From: Limnephilus marmoratus
Lineage: Eukaryota; Arthropoda; Insecta; Trichoptera; Limnephilidae
Assembly (NCBI GenBank): GCA_917880885.1
Contig: OU862910.1
Span: 24,688,710-24,752,709 of the forward strand
Reading direction: 5' to 3'
Length of the DNA stretch: 64,000 bases
This document shows, piece after piece, positions 43,390 through 53,849 of this stretch. The notes beneath the pieces were generated by a model, which ran no database searches, was not told where the DNA came from, and worked only from the letters and a program-made list of their open reading frames with translations. Within the stretch, counting starts at the first letter, position 1. Each line of letters starts with the position of its first letter. Made by a program: the position numbers and the translations under genes.

Positions 43390-43695
43390 GAAATTATTTT
43401 TTTTTTAGTGAAACTTCTTTAGCCCCGTTGTGATTTGGAATTCGGATGAAACGGAAATGACGCATTACAGCACCTGCGAAGCTTCAAACTGCGCCCATTG
43501 ACCGTTTTGATTATGATGTCACTTTTCAAGGCTCCTATTGGTTGAGATATGAAACGGAAATGACGCTATGTCTGGGCTCATTGGCCGCTTTGATTATGAC
43601 CTTACTTTTCAAGGGAGCCTTGAAAATTGGCATTGGTTGAGATTGTTTTGGTAAATTTTCGCTTCTGCTGCGTGTGAACTGCACTCGATTTTTTA
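43390..43695 (+). repeat. Family A repeat, copy 3
   Basis: Starts TTTTTAGTGAAACTTCTTTA and ends CGTGTGAACTGCACTCGATT. Four ATTGG motifs (CCCATTGACC degraded, CCTATTGGTTGAG, CTCATTGGCCGC, GGCATTGGTTGAG). Family B copy 6 begins about 30 bp downstream. Confidence 0.65.
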
Positions 43696-43724
43696 TATAA
43701 TTTTATTTATTTGTTTTTCATTAA

Positions 43725-43990
43725 CATCACGCTAAAGGGGGCCCTGAGGAAAATAATTTCCCTCTGAGCCTACGTTGTCTTTAGGGATACTGTGTGGAGG
43801 GTCTTGGAAGAAAAAGGTGTGAGGGGTGGGTAGGAATATAGGGATCAGTGCGTTCGGCCCATCGTCTTGCATCCAGCTGCGGCGCAAGACTATGGGCCGA
43901 GAGAGACCAGCTGAAGAGGCCAAACGATCTCTTCAAACTTGCTTCTTCCGATCCCGCCCACCACGCACCGATCCGATCCGTTTTGAAAGC
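43725..43990 (+). repeat. Family B repeat, copy 6 (truncated)
   Basis: TAACATCACGCTAAAGG, CCCTCTGAGCCTACG, GGGATACTGTGTGGAGGG, CTGCGGCGCAAGACTATGG and CGATCCCGCCCACCACGC. The second half and the GGCGGTACC end are missing. Confidence 0.65.
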
Positions 43991-44195
43991 ATTATAAGAG
44001 TACTGTCGCTGGACGTATGCTGTTTTCATAAGAGGAATTATGCATTAGAGGTGTAATGAGTAACGGGTTAGCGACTGATTCACTCGATCGTGCCCTATTT
44101 TCCTGAGGCATCCACAATTTTTTGTTCCATTCATTTAATATAATACTTCACGTCATATGATACTTTTCGTCTCCTCGCCGTGCCCAGATTTCATC

Positions 44196-44269
44196 GGCGC
44201 CGTGGCTTAGTTGGTTAAAGCGCCTGTCTAGTAAACAGGAGATCACGAGTTCGAATCTCGTCGGGGCCT
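44196..44269 (+). tRNA. tRNA-Thr: tRNA-Thr (anticodon AGT)
   Basis: Third identical 74-nt copy. The trailer (GGCAGAAATACACTGTCGAT, then a T5 run) is closely similar to that of the 38304 copy for about 60 nt, so the duplication included downstream sequence. G4:G69 mismatch as in the others. Confidence 0.93.
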
Positions 44270-44593
44270 TGGCAGAAATACACTGTCGATTGACATATTT
44301 TTAATTGTTCAGGTAAATATATTTCATAAATATTTTATCATTCCTTGCAAACATTTAAGAAAAGTATAACATGCATTTTTAAAAAATTATTTTACTTTTA
44401 CCTAAAATATTTATATAATATTTTTTAGGTTAATAATGATAATAAAATAAAGATATAAACTACGTTTAGTATGGTAGGGCACACCACAGAGTGATTATTA
44501 AAAAAATGTATACAAAATAAAAAATAAAATTTTGTTGAATGATCAAATATTTTTTAAGCGTCGTGTATAGTGGCAGTACGCACCTTTTTTATA

Positions 44594-45283
44594 TTAGCTT
44601 CACGCAGGAGGCCTTGAGGAAAATAATTCCCCTCGGGGTCTACGTCATCTTTGAGAATGCTATGTGAAGGGTAATTTTAGGAAGGGAAGAAAGGAATTTC
44701 TTGGAAGAAAAGGGTATGAGGGACGGGAAGGAATCTGGGGATCAGTGTGTCCAGGTGTGAAACGTATGAATCTGTTCCTTCCCCTGCGGTGCAAGGAGAT
44801 GTTTCGAAAGAGTCCTGCTGGAAAGGTCAAAAGGTCTCCCTCAACCAGGATGTCCCGATCTGGCCTGCTGCTTACCAACTAATGGGCATGCGCATCCGCC
44901 GACTGTATCCAGACAAACCTCCCCCATGAAACCAGCACCCCTACTAAGTCACCGAACGTAGCAAACCACTTGGGGTAACCAAACCCAGAGGTATTGGTAA
45001 TTTTTTTTTTAATCCTTTATTTTTCCCAATTTTACACTTTATAGTTACATATTTTGAAAATAATAAAAATAATGGGAACCCACTAAGGCGCAGCCTGTGC
45101 GTGGGAAATATAGTTAAATATATTTTATTTTAGTACCTCGAAAAAAACAATCAGTGGTATATAAAGCAAAAACATGATTAAAATTTATTTAAACAGCTTG
45201 TACATAACGTTTGTACAATAGTGCACAGGGAAATCCAATAAATAGTTCCCGGGGCGGCGGTACCCATACCCGCCTCCCAAATT
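44594..45283 (+). repeat. Family B repeat, copy 7, interrupted
   Basis: 44594-44997 (TATTAGCTTCACGCAGGAGG, CCCCTCGGGGTCTACG, GTGCAAGGAGATGTTTCG, ACCACTTGGGGTAACC) and 45232-45283 (CCAATAAATAGTTCCCGGGG, CCCGCCTCCCAAATTG) are the two halves, split by a LINE 3' end. Confidence 0.7.
44998..45231 (-). mobile_element. LINE 3' end inserted in a B repeat
   Basis: Begins with a T-run (poly(A) of a minus-strand insertion). It contains the inverted pair GGGAACCCACTAAGGC / GCCTGTGCGTGGGAA, the same 3'-UTR hairpin layout as LINE family K but with different stem bases. Short and non-coding. Confidence 0.55.
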
Positions 45284-46194
45284 GTGTTCCTAAATGAAAG
45301 CAAATGAATATTTCTATTACCTCCGATTTCGAAACACAGTAAGTTATTTAAGAGTTTCAACTATTTCAAAATACACCAAAGGTTTCCAAAAATATCTCTA
45401 AATTAGATAGGAACTTGTTTTTCAATACCATCAACTAATACCATTAATATAACAGTGAACCTACACTACACCTACACAATGCATATTTTCTACGTATACA
45501 CGGTAAATAAAATTTATACATCACATAAAATCCCTTTTCCAGTAATATTAATAAAAAACAATTCCAAATAAATTTATTTCTGAAACATCTTAAAGACCCC
45601 GGGATTAAGCTAATAACTCAGGTAAGCCGAGTTAACCGCCAAAACGGTCCAATAATAAAACTCGTTTAATATACTTTCCCTTTTGGGGTCCCGGGAATCC
45701 CGGGAGACGGGGACGGGGACGGGGAGATGGGCCCCTATCATAACGCAGATCTGCACTTCATTCGCCTCACGTACTGCCTTCGTCTGGCCAATACATCATC
45801 CCGGGAACAGGACTGCAGTGGGGCCAGGGAAACCCTGCAAAAATCTTGAAAAGTAAAATAAAAATATGAATTATACCACGTCCCACTTACTGTTAATCGC
45901 GGTGTAAGTGTTACGCGGGATGGTCAAAATAGTGAAAAATGACTTATTACCATGGCGAAGATATGCCTAAAACCGCCTTAAACTGATTTAAGGTCCGCTT
46001 AACACTTGACTATACCAACGCTGAAGTGATCGGCATTGCTAACTTTGGTTCAATGACTTCTAGAACTAGGATTCGCTTTGATTTTCAGAATAGGCCACTT
46101 ACGTGGATTTCATAATGTCTTGTAAAAAATAGTGTGGATGGATTTTTCTACCAAGATTACGAAATGTTACTTAAATTTTTTTAGAAATTTAATG
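45284..46194. other. Unassigned, GC-rich core
   Basis: 45600-45840 is GC-rich with (GGGGAC)n units (about 45703-45726) and CCCGGGAATCCCGGGA. It does not recur in the window. No ORF supported. Confidence 0.4.
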
Positions 46195-46360
46195 TTTTTT
46201 TTAAGTGAAACTTCCTTAGCCACGTTAGAGTGATTTTAAATTCGGATGAATCGGAAATGACGCACTACGGCATCTGCGAAGCATCAAACTGCGCTTAAGG
46301 TTCCTATTGGTTGAGATTTAAAAAGGAAACGACGATAGGTCTGCGCGCATTAGCCGCTTT
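46195..46360 (+). repeat. Family A repeat, copy 4 (partial)
   Basis: TTTTTTTAAGTGAAACTTCC, ATTCGGATGAATCGGAAATG and TTCCTATTGGTTGAGATTT match the first two thirds of family A. Confidence 0.6.
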
Positions 46361-46369
46361 GTTTTTTTA

Positions 46370-46452
46370 CTGGTCGTCGGAACATAGTGCGTAGCAAATC
46401 TTAGCGGCCAGAGAAATCCAGCGGACGGAGGTTCGAATCCTACGAAATCCAA
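46370..46452 (+). repeat. Weak tRNA-like fragment
   Basis: GCGGACGGAGGTTCGAATCC resembles a T-arm with B-box, but the preceding AAATCTTAGCGGCCAGAG does not fold into convincing D and anticodon arms. Probably a SINE head or a decayed tRNA. Confidence 0.25.
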
Positions 46453-47961
46453 AAAAATAAACATTTTTGTTTTTGTAGATCAATATCCAATTTTGTCGAT
46501 CAATATCCAATTAATATTGTAAAAATTCCACCCATTTTTTTATACAGGCAACACTTTGCGAATTTTTGAATTTGACACTTAAAATTCACTAGCTTTATTG
46601 TCTGTTGCATGCAAACTTATTGTTTGGTTTGACGTTTTAACAGATGTTATGAAGTGAACATCATACAGATTAAGCTTTCCCTAGCGGCTGTCTTAGAAGC
46701 GTAAGCGATTTTAACAAAATCAAATTTTATAATAATTTATTATAATTATAATTTACAAGTACGTAAAGTTTGATAACAAGTGTAATTTAAATCACAACAT
46801 TTGGATAATATCAAACAAGAGGCACAAGATCTAGTTAAATGTTTAAGAACGAGAATGTTCAGCTGTTCAAAATATAATCGCTGCAAAAATAGACCAACTA
46901 AATATATTTTATGTGAACCTTGTTCATACTTGTTTACATGTTTCATATTGTTGATAAACCTACCCCTTTAATTAATTTTAATAATTATTTATAACCTGGT
47001 TTTATTGTAAAATGTTTGTACTTATACGAATATAGACGTTGAACATTATAATGATTAATGATCAATAAGATGGATCAAGGAAACATATTTATGAGATGTA
47101 ATATATTTGGTAGGCGACGTTATTCTCCTCTGTCATTCGTGTGGAATACCCGTTTTTTTAATTATGTTCGGCTACGTAATTATTGTCTTTTCGTACCCAT
47201 AAAATTATGTCCCGTCTTTCCAGTTTGTAAAATACCGACCGATTTTTCGGACTGAAAGTTTCAAAAATCGTCGGGGTTTCAAAAAGACGATTAAAAAACG
47301 GAATGTCTTAGAATATTTGCCTAAACTGTAAAAAAATAAAAAATGAAAAGCAAATGGCCTATTGGAACTGATTTCTGGAACCATTCACAAGCGACAGAGT
47401 AGGTACCAAAATTATTTAATTAATTAATAATCCTTATTATTCGATTATACATTACATTATTTTATTTTGTTTACATTTTTTTATTATTTTCAACCTTACT
47501 AACAGTTTTCATTCGAAAGGTAAATTTGTGATTATCTTTTGAAAAGCAATCCTGAGGCGATTTTTTTTATAATATGATTTAATACTTTCGTACGTACATG
47601 AAATGATTTAATACTTTCTATTTAAATACATGCGATGATTTAATACTTTCAGGTTCACAAATCCTTCAATTATAATATCACTCATTTTTGACACCGGTCT
47701 TACTCGTTTCATATTAACTCAAATATGTTTGACACATAGCACTCTTTTTAGGGTGAATTGCCTTAAACAAAAAAATGTTTGATGCAGTAATAAATTAAAC
47801 ACCCTGAAAAGATAAATTTGCATCGATCTGCATCTGTACAAGTATATAAAGGTCCTTTTTTCCTTATTTAGGTGATATTTTTCTTGAATAAATAATGGTC
47901 TGTCTTGGATCTAGGTGACAAAAGGTTTTATGTGAGTAAGCGAGTTTTCTTTTTATATAGA
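46453..47961. other. No supported gene; short tandem repeat
   Basis: ATGATTTAATACTTTC occurs three times exactly, at 47574-47589, 47603-47618 and 47635-47650. Otherwise AT-rich without features. Confidence 0.45.
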
Positions 47962-48197
47962 TTAACACCCATATGCATAGTGGGTTCCTCGAGATTTCCT
48001 CCACTCGAATGTGACTCGACTCAACCTCAAGGATAAATTCGAATTATGCAGAATTGAAAAAACTATCCTCGACTTGAGCTAATTCCTCAGTCGAGTCGAG
48101 TAATGAACTGTCAAACTCAAGGTACGTCGTGATCTACCTTGAGGTCTCCTCTAAGCTTGTTAACAGCGCGCACCACATTATTTAAAATTTTATTAGC

Positions 48198-48347
48198 ATG
48201 ATGAATAATTTCCATGATTTTATTGACTACCTTTATGAAGATTTGTACCAATATCGTCCTATAAAGCGGTATTTACGGGATGCAGAAAATCCGCTGGAAT
48301 ATTTTGATGATGTGGATTTCCGAAGAAGATTTCGATTTATTACATAA
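48198..48347 (+). pseudogene. Harbinger transposase N-terminal remnant
   Basis: ATG to TAA frame of 49 residues: it contains PIKRYLRDAENPLEYFDDVD then FRRRFRF. This matches the conserved N-terminal region of insect Harbinger transposases (RxYLRDxxNPLExYDDxxFxRRFRF). The protein normally continues for about 300 residues to a DDE domain that is absent here, so the element is an internal-deletion derivative. Confidence 0.7.
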
Positions 48348-48359
48348 ACATATTCTCTT

Positions 48360-48500
48360 CATATTTTTTAATGTAGCTGTAACTTTGTGGTTTTCCATTA
48401 TAGAAAAATGAAACAATTCAACTTTGTATAAACCACTTATATAATGCGTAAATCCGACCGGTTTCGGAACAAACGTTCCTTCTTCTGGGAAAACTTATAT
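48360..48500 (-). mobile_element. Penelope-like end fragment
   Basis: Minus strand: AGAAGAAGGAACGTTTGTTC then CGAAACCGGTCGG and GTGGTTTATACAAAGTTG. The hairpin GGAAC/GTTCC directly before GAAACCGG fits the pattern of the other Penelope-like ends. Confidence 0.45.
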
Positions 48501-48539
48501 ATATTCTCTTCAGTTTGCCAACATAATAATAAGAAATTT

Positions 48540-49467
48540 TTCAAAAGAAGCAAACACATTGTGACTTGACATTTTAAATAAATAAAAAGAAAACACTTTG
48601 TTTACGTCACTTTATTGATATTTCTTCCGTCTACCGGTTTCGGTACCTCCGTACCATCATCAGGACTGAATATAAAATACTGACAAATACAGGGAATACA
48701 CATATATATATATACAAATAGTAAAAGAAAGAGGCAGTAAATAAGAGAGGGACAGTGCGTCAGTTGTGGGAGGGAAGTGGGGGAGGAGCGAGTGGGATAA
48801 CGGGAAACATACTTATAATAGGGCTGAATGTTAAATTAAGTTGATTATTAATGATTTCAGCCTTTGCGTTAACTGATTTTTTTATTTCTAAAGCTTCTAA
48901 GTTATTTAATCTTAAGCCTATACCATTTTTGTGTAGGACTTTAATACCCGTATCCCGGTTAAAAGTATGATCTTTATTAATTCTGAAAACCCTGAACTGG
49001 TTAGACACCTTATGTGCTCCTTTACTCTAGTTTCCACATTGCATGACGTTTGTCCAATATAGAACGCTGGACAATCGTTACAACTAATTTTATAAACGCC
49101 CGAGTGGCTTAGTATGTCCTCATTGTCTTTAGCATTAATTAAAAGTTTTCCTAGGTTGTTATTCGTGTAAAAAGCTGGTTTAATTTCTGGTGGGAATTTA
49201 ATTGTACACGAAGAGGACAGGTTATTAATATATAAAATTCGTCGCCATTCGCGGTTAAGTTCCCCCACTTCCCTCCCACAACTGACGCACTGTCCCTCTC
49301 TTATTTACTGCCTCTTTCTTTTACTATTTGTATATATATATGTGTATTCCCTGTATTTGTCAGTATTTTATATTCAGTCCTGATGATGGTACGGAGGTAC
49401 CGAAACCGGTAGACGGAAGAAATATCAATAAAGTGACGTAAACAAAGTGTTTTCTTTTTATTTATTT
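48540..49467 (-). mobile_element. Penelope-like element, 12-bp TSD, inverted terminal segments
   Basis: Flanked by exact AATAAGAAATTT repeats (48528-48539, 49468-49479). Inverted segments of about 210 bp (48574-48785 and 49260-49468) face each other. Each carries GTCCTGATGATGG, hairpin GGTAC/GTACC and GAAACCGGTAGACGG. Between them lies the endonuclease end of the protein on the minus strand. Long terminal segments in inverted arrangement, a GIY-YIG domain and 10-20 bp TSDs are all known Penelope traits. Confidence 0.85.
48760..49268 (-). pseudogene. Penelope GIY-YIG endonuclease domain, frameshifted
   Basis: Frame 1 (49268-48918) reads IKPAFYTNNNLGKLLINAKD, then GVYKISCNDCPAFYIGQT and VETRVKEH: the GIY-YIG core (here GVY...YIG) with the CxDC zinc-like pair and the catalytic Arg (R of VETRV). 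A frameshift near 49000 leads to frame 2: NKDHTFNRDTGIKVLHKNG then LNNLEALEIKK, the downstream region with HTFN and the conserved E of LEALEI. Reverse transcriptase is missing. The gene ends close to the left terminal segment, as usual for Penelope. Confidence 0.8.
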
Positions 49468-49652
49468 AATAAGAAATTTAATGACGTCATTCCTTCACTC
49501 AACCTCAACTGACTTACTGGAAGTTCCTCACTGGAGGGTGAAGCCGTAACTGAACATACTGATTTCAAGGAAGTTTTTAAGGTTTCCTTGAGGTGACCTC
49601 GACTAAGGTCGAATGGGGGAGGTCTCGAGGAACCGACTATGCATATGGGTGT

Positions 49653-51786
49653 TAGATCGTATTTCTTGGGATTTTGTGATAAATGATTTAACCGTTATAG
49701 AGAGGAAAAACTATTTTTCTATTTATTGTATTTACGCTTCGCCTAAAATGTAGGCATTTCAAAATTAATATTATAAATTGTAATGTATCGTAAAAGCTTT
49801 CCAACTACTCTGCGAGATGTCAGCAGGAAAGTACTTCTCCATTTGATGTACAGAGGTGCCGCATGCCGGTGTCGCCTCTGCCAACTCGTCGGTCAGCAGT
49901 GTCGGCACCGCCGCGGCAGACAGATTCAATCAGATTCTATCTTGCTCTCTCCCAGTTATGTCGGCTAACTTTTATCCTTATTATTGTAAATATGTAAACA
50001 TTAAAATACACCAGATTGTTATTACGAATCTACTGATCATTGTTTACACCTCCACAAGTTAAGTGCTTTTGTACCGAAAAGTTCCGACCACTACATAAAG
50101 TATTCGCCCTTGAAGTTCCAAGGTATGGATGTGAAATACAGATCAAACACTTATTTAGGATTACAATTTATTTTCCCATCGTGAGCTGTGGAGATTTAAT
50201 GCATCTTTTTAACTGTCAAGAAATAAATGACCCCTATGTTAGATGTATGTTTTCATTTGATTGATAAAACAAGTTTGGTTATGCTTATATGTAGTACCGT
50301 AATCCTCAGGGTGGTTCGGTCTTTCGAGTGGTTCTCATGTATCGAAAAATGTGTTTTAACTTCTAGCGAATCCGGGTATTAATATCAAAATCTTGTAAAA
50401 TGTTGAATTCATTTAAACCAAGTTTATTACGATAATAAATGCGAAATTTTTAACAGAATGTCTCGCAAGAAACATTTTTATTTCAACAAACAAAAAATAA
50501 ACATCTCATTAATGTATATAAAAGCCAAGAAAAGTCGTGACATTTACCGTCGTAATAATAGATTTTAATGTCTCGGCATTAATATTCTCAGGTCGGAGAT
50601 GTTTTCGTGAAAGAAGTGTGTCGACGTTAATTAATTTTGTAATGGGCTCCGGCCCGACCAATCTGTTTACCATCTCACCTGAAAACACCCCCTGCTTTGT
50701 CAGCCCACTGAGGTAATTGAATTAGCAACCTCCTCCCATTTATACACTCCCGATACCCGGTCTCTCGGAAGACTCTGTAGATTAAAAATAAATATTTATC
50801 TACCACGGTATATTTTATGTTAGTTTGTAATATTACCGTAAAATGCTTACTTTAAGGCCGGTCATGAAAAGTTGGCTTGACTTCCCGAGCTTTGTTGAGA
50901 ACTAATAGAAATACAGTTCCTTGAAAAATTTATAAAAATTATATTTATACTAATGAGATGTAATAATGGTCTTGCATTTTAGTGGTGGGAATAATCAAAC
51001 TTTTTTTTATTAATTAACATTTTATTTATTTTTAAAAGGTACGAACAAAGAGAAAACATATATTTTTGTATTTTTAACGTAATGAGTAAAATCTTAAACT
51101 GTAATATTTAATTGAGGGCCATTAACCAGCCTGCGGTCGAGAATTCATATTTGGTCGAAAGATGTCCTTACGATCGTAAAGGGCGGTTCCAATGAGAAGG
51201 GTTAATTATTCTACGTACCAGTTTTTTTTAAATAATTACTCAATATCGATTTTATTTCATTCAAAATTTGCTTTAATTTATACCTACATTCAAAAATGCT
51301 GAAAGGCGTGATGATAAAACTATTAAAATTATGTATTTTTTGTAATTATTTTTTGATCATAAGTACCTATTTATAATTTTTCAATAATTTCTAAACAAAA
51401 TAAGAATGTAAAAAAATCTTAAATAAATTAGTTTCGTCACAAAACACGTGTGCGGATCTTTTTTAAATGATTTTATTAAAACTAAAATTAAAATTCTGAA
51501 AAAACAGCTTTCCTAGATAATTTATTGATTAATTTTAGTGCACATGATTTGAAATGTGTTTTGTATAATACAAAATATTGTTTGAAAATTTAACAATTCT
51601 GCCAACGGCCTACGGTAAAACCTTATTGTACTAAAAATAAACATATTTTCTCAAAATGTAAATCATTGCTTAACCAGATAAAGAATAGTCTTTCGAAATC
51701 AATTTATATTTTTTTATGAAAATAGTCAATTCGTCCAATATTTAATTTAAAAACGACATATTTCCGGTTATATATGGTTGTTCCCT
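49653..51786. other. Long unassigned interval
   Basis: 49800-49960 has a GC-richer frame (61 codons, Cys/Arg-rich) with no recognised domain. 50560-50780 (GGGCTCCGGCCCGACC, CACCTGAAAACACCCCC) is a unique GC-richer stretch. The rest is AT-rich. Confidence 0.4.
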
Positions 51787-52407
51787 CTTAAAATGAAGAC
51801 AATATTAGCGAAATTCAATCTAAACTCTGAAAACAGAAAAAACAGAAAAAATTACGGTCACATCTGGGACACGAACCCAGGACCTTCGGGAGCATATTTA
51901 ACTGTATCATACTTCAACTAAGAACTACCAACATTTTCTGCATTTTTAACGCATATTTTTATTGGCTGCTATCTTTGTATGATTGCAAGACTCAAACCCG
52001 AACTAAATGCTATCTAGATGGTGTTTTGGATAATTTTTTAACCGTATTTATTTTTAACAAGCAACATCTATTGACTTTTCGTCAAAAAAAATTTTTAAAA
52101 ATAATTTAAAAAACATATTAAAAAAACAAAATTAAATAAATAAAAAAAATGCGTTAAGAAAATGAAAATAATGTTGGTAGTTCTCATTCGAAGTGTGATA
52201 CAGTTAAATATGACTGAATCGGATAGAGACACATTAGCTCAGTTAGTAGAGCTCCGCCCGATAAAGCGTAGGTCCTGGGTTCGTGTCATTGATGTGACCG
52301 TATCTTTTTCTGTTTTTCTGTTTCAGATTTTCGATAGAGTTTTGCTAATATTATCTTCATTAATAAAATATTACAATTTGTAATATTTTAATTAATGAAG
52401 ACAATGT
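51787..52407. mobile_element. tRNA-bearing foldback family N, copy 2
   Basis: Inverted ends AAAATGAAGACAATATTAGC / inverted TTAATGAAGATAATATTAGC. Both arms share ACAGAAAAA, ACGGTCACATC, the T-arm block ACGAACCCAGGACC, CATATTTAACTGTATCA and AGAACTACCAACAT. The right arm alone keeps the 5' half of the tRNA-like module (52230-52299: TAGCTCAGTTAGTAGAGC A-box, GGGTTCGTGTC B-box). The left arm keeps the cleaner T-stem (CTGGG/CCCAG). A further inverted terminus (AATTAATGAAGACAATG, 52391) abuts the right end. Confidence 0.7.
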
Positions 52408-52965
52408 TACATATATTACATTAAGTTAAAAACACTAAGACACAAATATTTAATATTAAGTACTAGGTAATTTATTGAAATAAATCTTTATTTAGTCTTT
52501 CAATTTAATGACAATAACTTGACTAAGACGATTATCATTAATGCTCCAGATTACATCAAAATCGTGACGCGAGTGTTTATTTTATTGGATTTCAATTTTG
52601 TCTTTAATGTTCATTGACAATCGTAATAATTGCAGTTTGTGCTAAAGTGGATGGACGATAACAAGGTTACCGATTGTGATTAACATTCCGAATATAGTAA
52701 GCTCTCCATTATATCTCGATAATAAATTATTATTTCGATTTTATATTTGATAAGTACGACATTTTGAATTAATTTTATTTTGTACCAGCATTGTTCTCAG
52801 GTTATAGACGTGAAAACAAGTGTGACGAACGAATATGTGTGACGAACCGAACGTCAAAATATTTTATCTACTTAAAAACAACATCAAAATTCGTTTTTGT
52901 AAAAATTAGGACAATAAAATCATAAAAATTATGAAGTAACACCAATATAACCTACAGTCAGCAAA
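52408..52965. other. No supported gene
   Basis: AT-rich sequence with no recurring element, up to the start of the LINE relic. Confidence 0.4.
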
Positions 52966-53198
52966 TACGAAGATGTGGAAATCAACAAACATGAAGATGA
53001 GGCAATCAACAAACATAATCAACAGACATGAAGGTAACGAAATCAACTTGCACGAAGATGAGGAAATCATGAAATCAAAAACGATTGCCCTGTTCCTAGA
53101 TCTGGGCAAGGCTTTCGACACATTAAACCATAAAATGTTATTAAAGAGATTGCAAAATATAAGAATAATGGGAAAAACTTTTCAATGGATACAAAGTA
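52966..53198 (+). pseudogene. LINE reverse-transcriptase fragment, upstream part
   Basis: The frame reads TIALFLDLGKAFDTLNHKML then KRLQNIRIMGKTFQWIQS. FLDLGKAFDTLNH is the reverse-transcriptase block A (FLDLSKAFDTVxH, catalytic Asp present), followed by the K-L--IGI-G---W--SYL segment. It is interrupted right after WIQS by MITE E2. A short direct repeat region (ACATGAAGATGAGG, CACGAAGATGAGG) precedes it. Confidence 0.65.
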
Positions 53199-53351
53199 GG
53201 GGGCATACATTAATTACGTGAGCTCAAAAGAGGAGGGGGGGGGGGTTCCAGCAAAATCTCACATTACTTGAAAAGAATATACGAAGTGGCCCAAATTTAT
53301 CTCACCAAGGGGGGGGGGGTTAGATTGGAAGAAAAAATGCTCACGTAATTA
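53199..53351. mobile_element. MITE family E, copy 2 (right end damaged)
   Basis: GGGGGCATACATTAATTACG start, two G-tracts (53234-53246, 53310-53319), AAAAGAATATACGAAGTGG centre and a right end broken off after TCACGTAATTA. A fused scrap of both E ends (GGGGGCATACATTTAATGTA) lies at 56050. Confidence 0.65.
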
Positions 53352-53714
53352 TTAATTTTTCTCCAAAGTTATTTTCTAGTTGTGCTAATAGCCTCTTTAC
53401 TTCTTGTTTCTAGGAATCAGGGGCGGCCCTAGGGCGGTGCGAGCGGTGCGACTGCACAGGGCGCCGTAATAAGGGGGGCGCCGAAAACACCCGACCACTG
53501 ATCGACTATCTATCGATCGTGCGCTTAAATCGTGTGGTCGATGCGGGGAGCAAGAAGTGTTGCCAACGTAGGCGATTTTTCGTCATTTAGGCTACTCAGA
53601 ACAAAAATCGGCGACGAAAAAATCTAAAAGGCAACTGGTCGCCTATTAGGCTACTTCAGAGACAAGTTATTTAAATCAGCCGAATCGCAAATAATTAAGA
53701 AAAAAAGATACAAT

Positions 53715-53795
53715 AATGCTGTCGTTGAAAGAATTTTCAGTGTAATGGGGACAATCAAAACAAAATTAAGGAATGCGTGCAACTACCCATGCTGA
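53715..53795 (+). pseudogene. hAT dimerisation-domain scrap
   Basis: The frame NAVVERIFSVMGTIKTKLRNAC before a stop (quoted here as blocks AVVERIFSVM and KTKLRN) matches the hAT C-terminal dimerisation region (AVVERVFS-M---K-KLRN). It belongs to a different hAT branch from the 55495 block, so two hAT copies may be merged here. Confidence 0.5.
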
Positions 53796-53849
53796 TCGCC
53801 ATTTTTAGAATTAGCACCGATATGAATGTAAGAGGTATGTGTTCCAACT

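Larger units (their letters stand above)
47965..49652. mobile_element. PIF/Harbinger-type element, deleted
   Basis: Inverted ends ACACCCATATGCATAGTGGG / CCGACTATGCATATGGGTGT, continuing as TTCCTCGAGATTTCC / GGTCTCGAGGAA. T(A/T)A trinucleotides lie at both edges, as expected for this superfamily. A short transposase N-terminus is kept. A Penelope-like element (48540-49467) is inserted inside. Confidence 0.75.

Noticed and set aside
49380..49440. A fully proven hammerhead ribozyme
   Set aside because: CTGATGA, stem II and GAAA fit, but the base opposite the last A of GAAA and a clear stem I with a U-H cleavage site could not be established by eye. Reported only as hammerhead-like.
49783..49968. 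Cys/Arg-rich 61-codon ORF as a zinc-finger gene
   Set aside because: Cysteine spacing fits no known finger, and there is no start or splice support.
52230..52299. Functional tRNA gene
   Set aside because: A and B boxes are present but the anticodon and acceptor stems do not pair well. Part of foldback N2.
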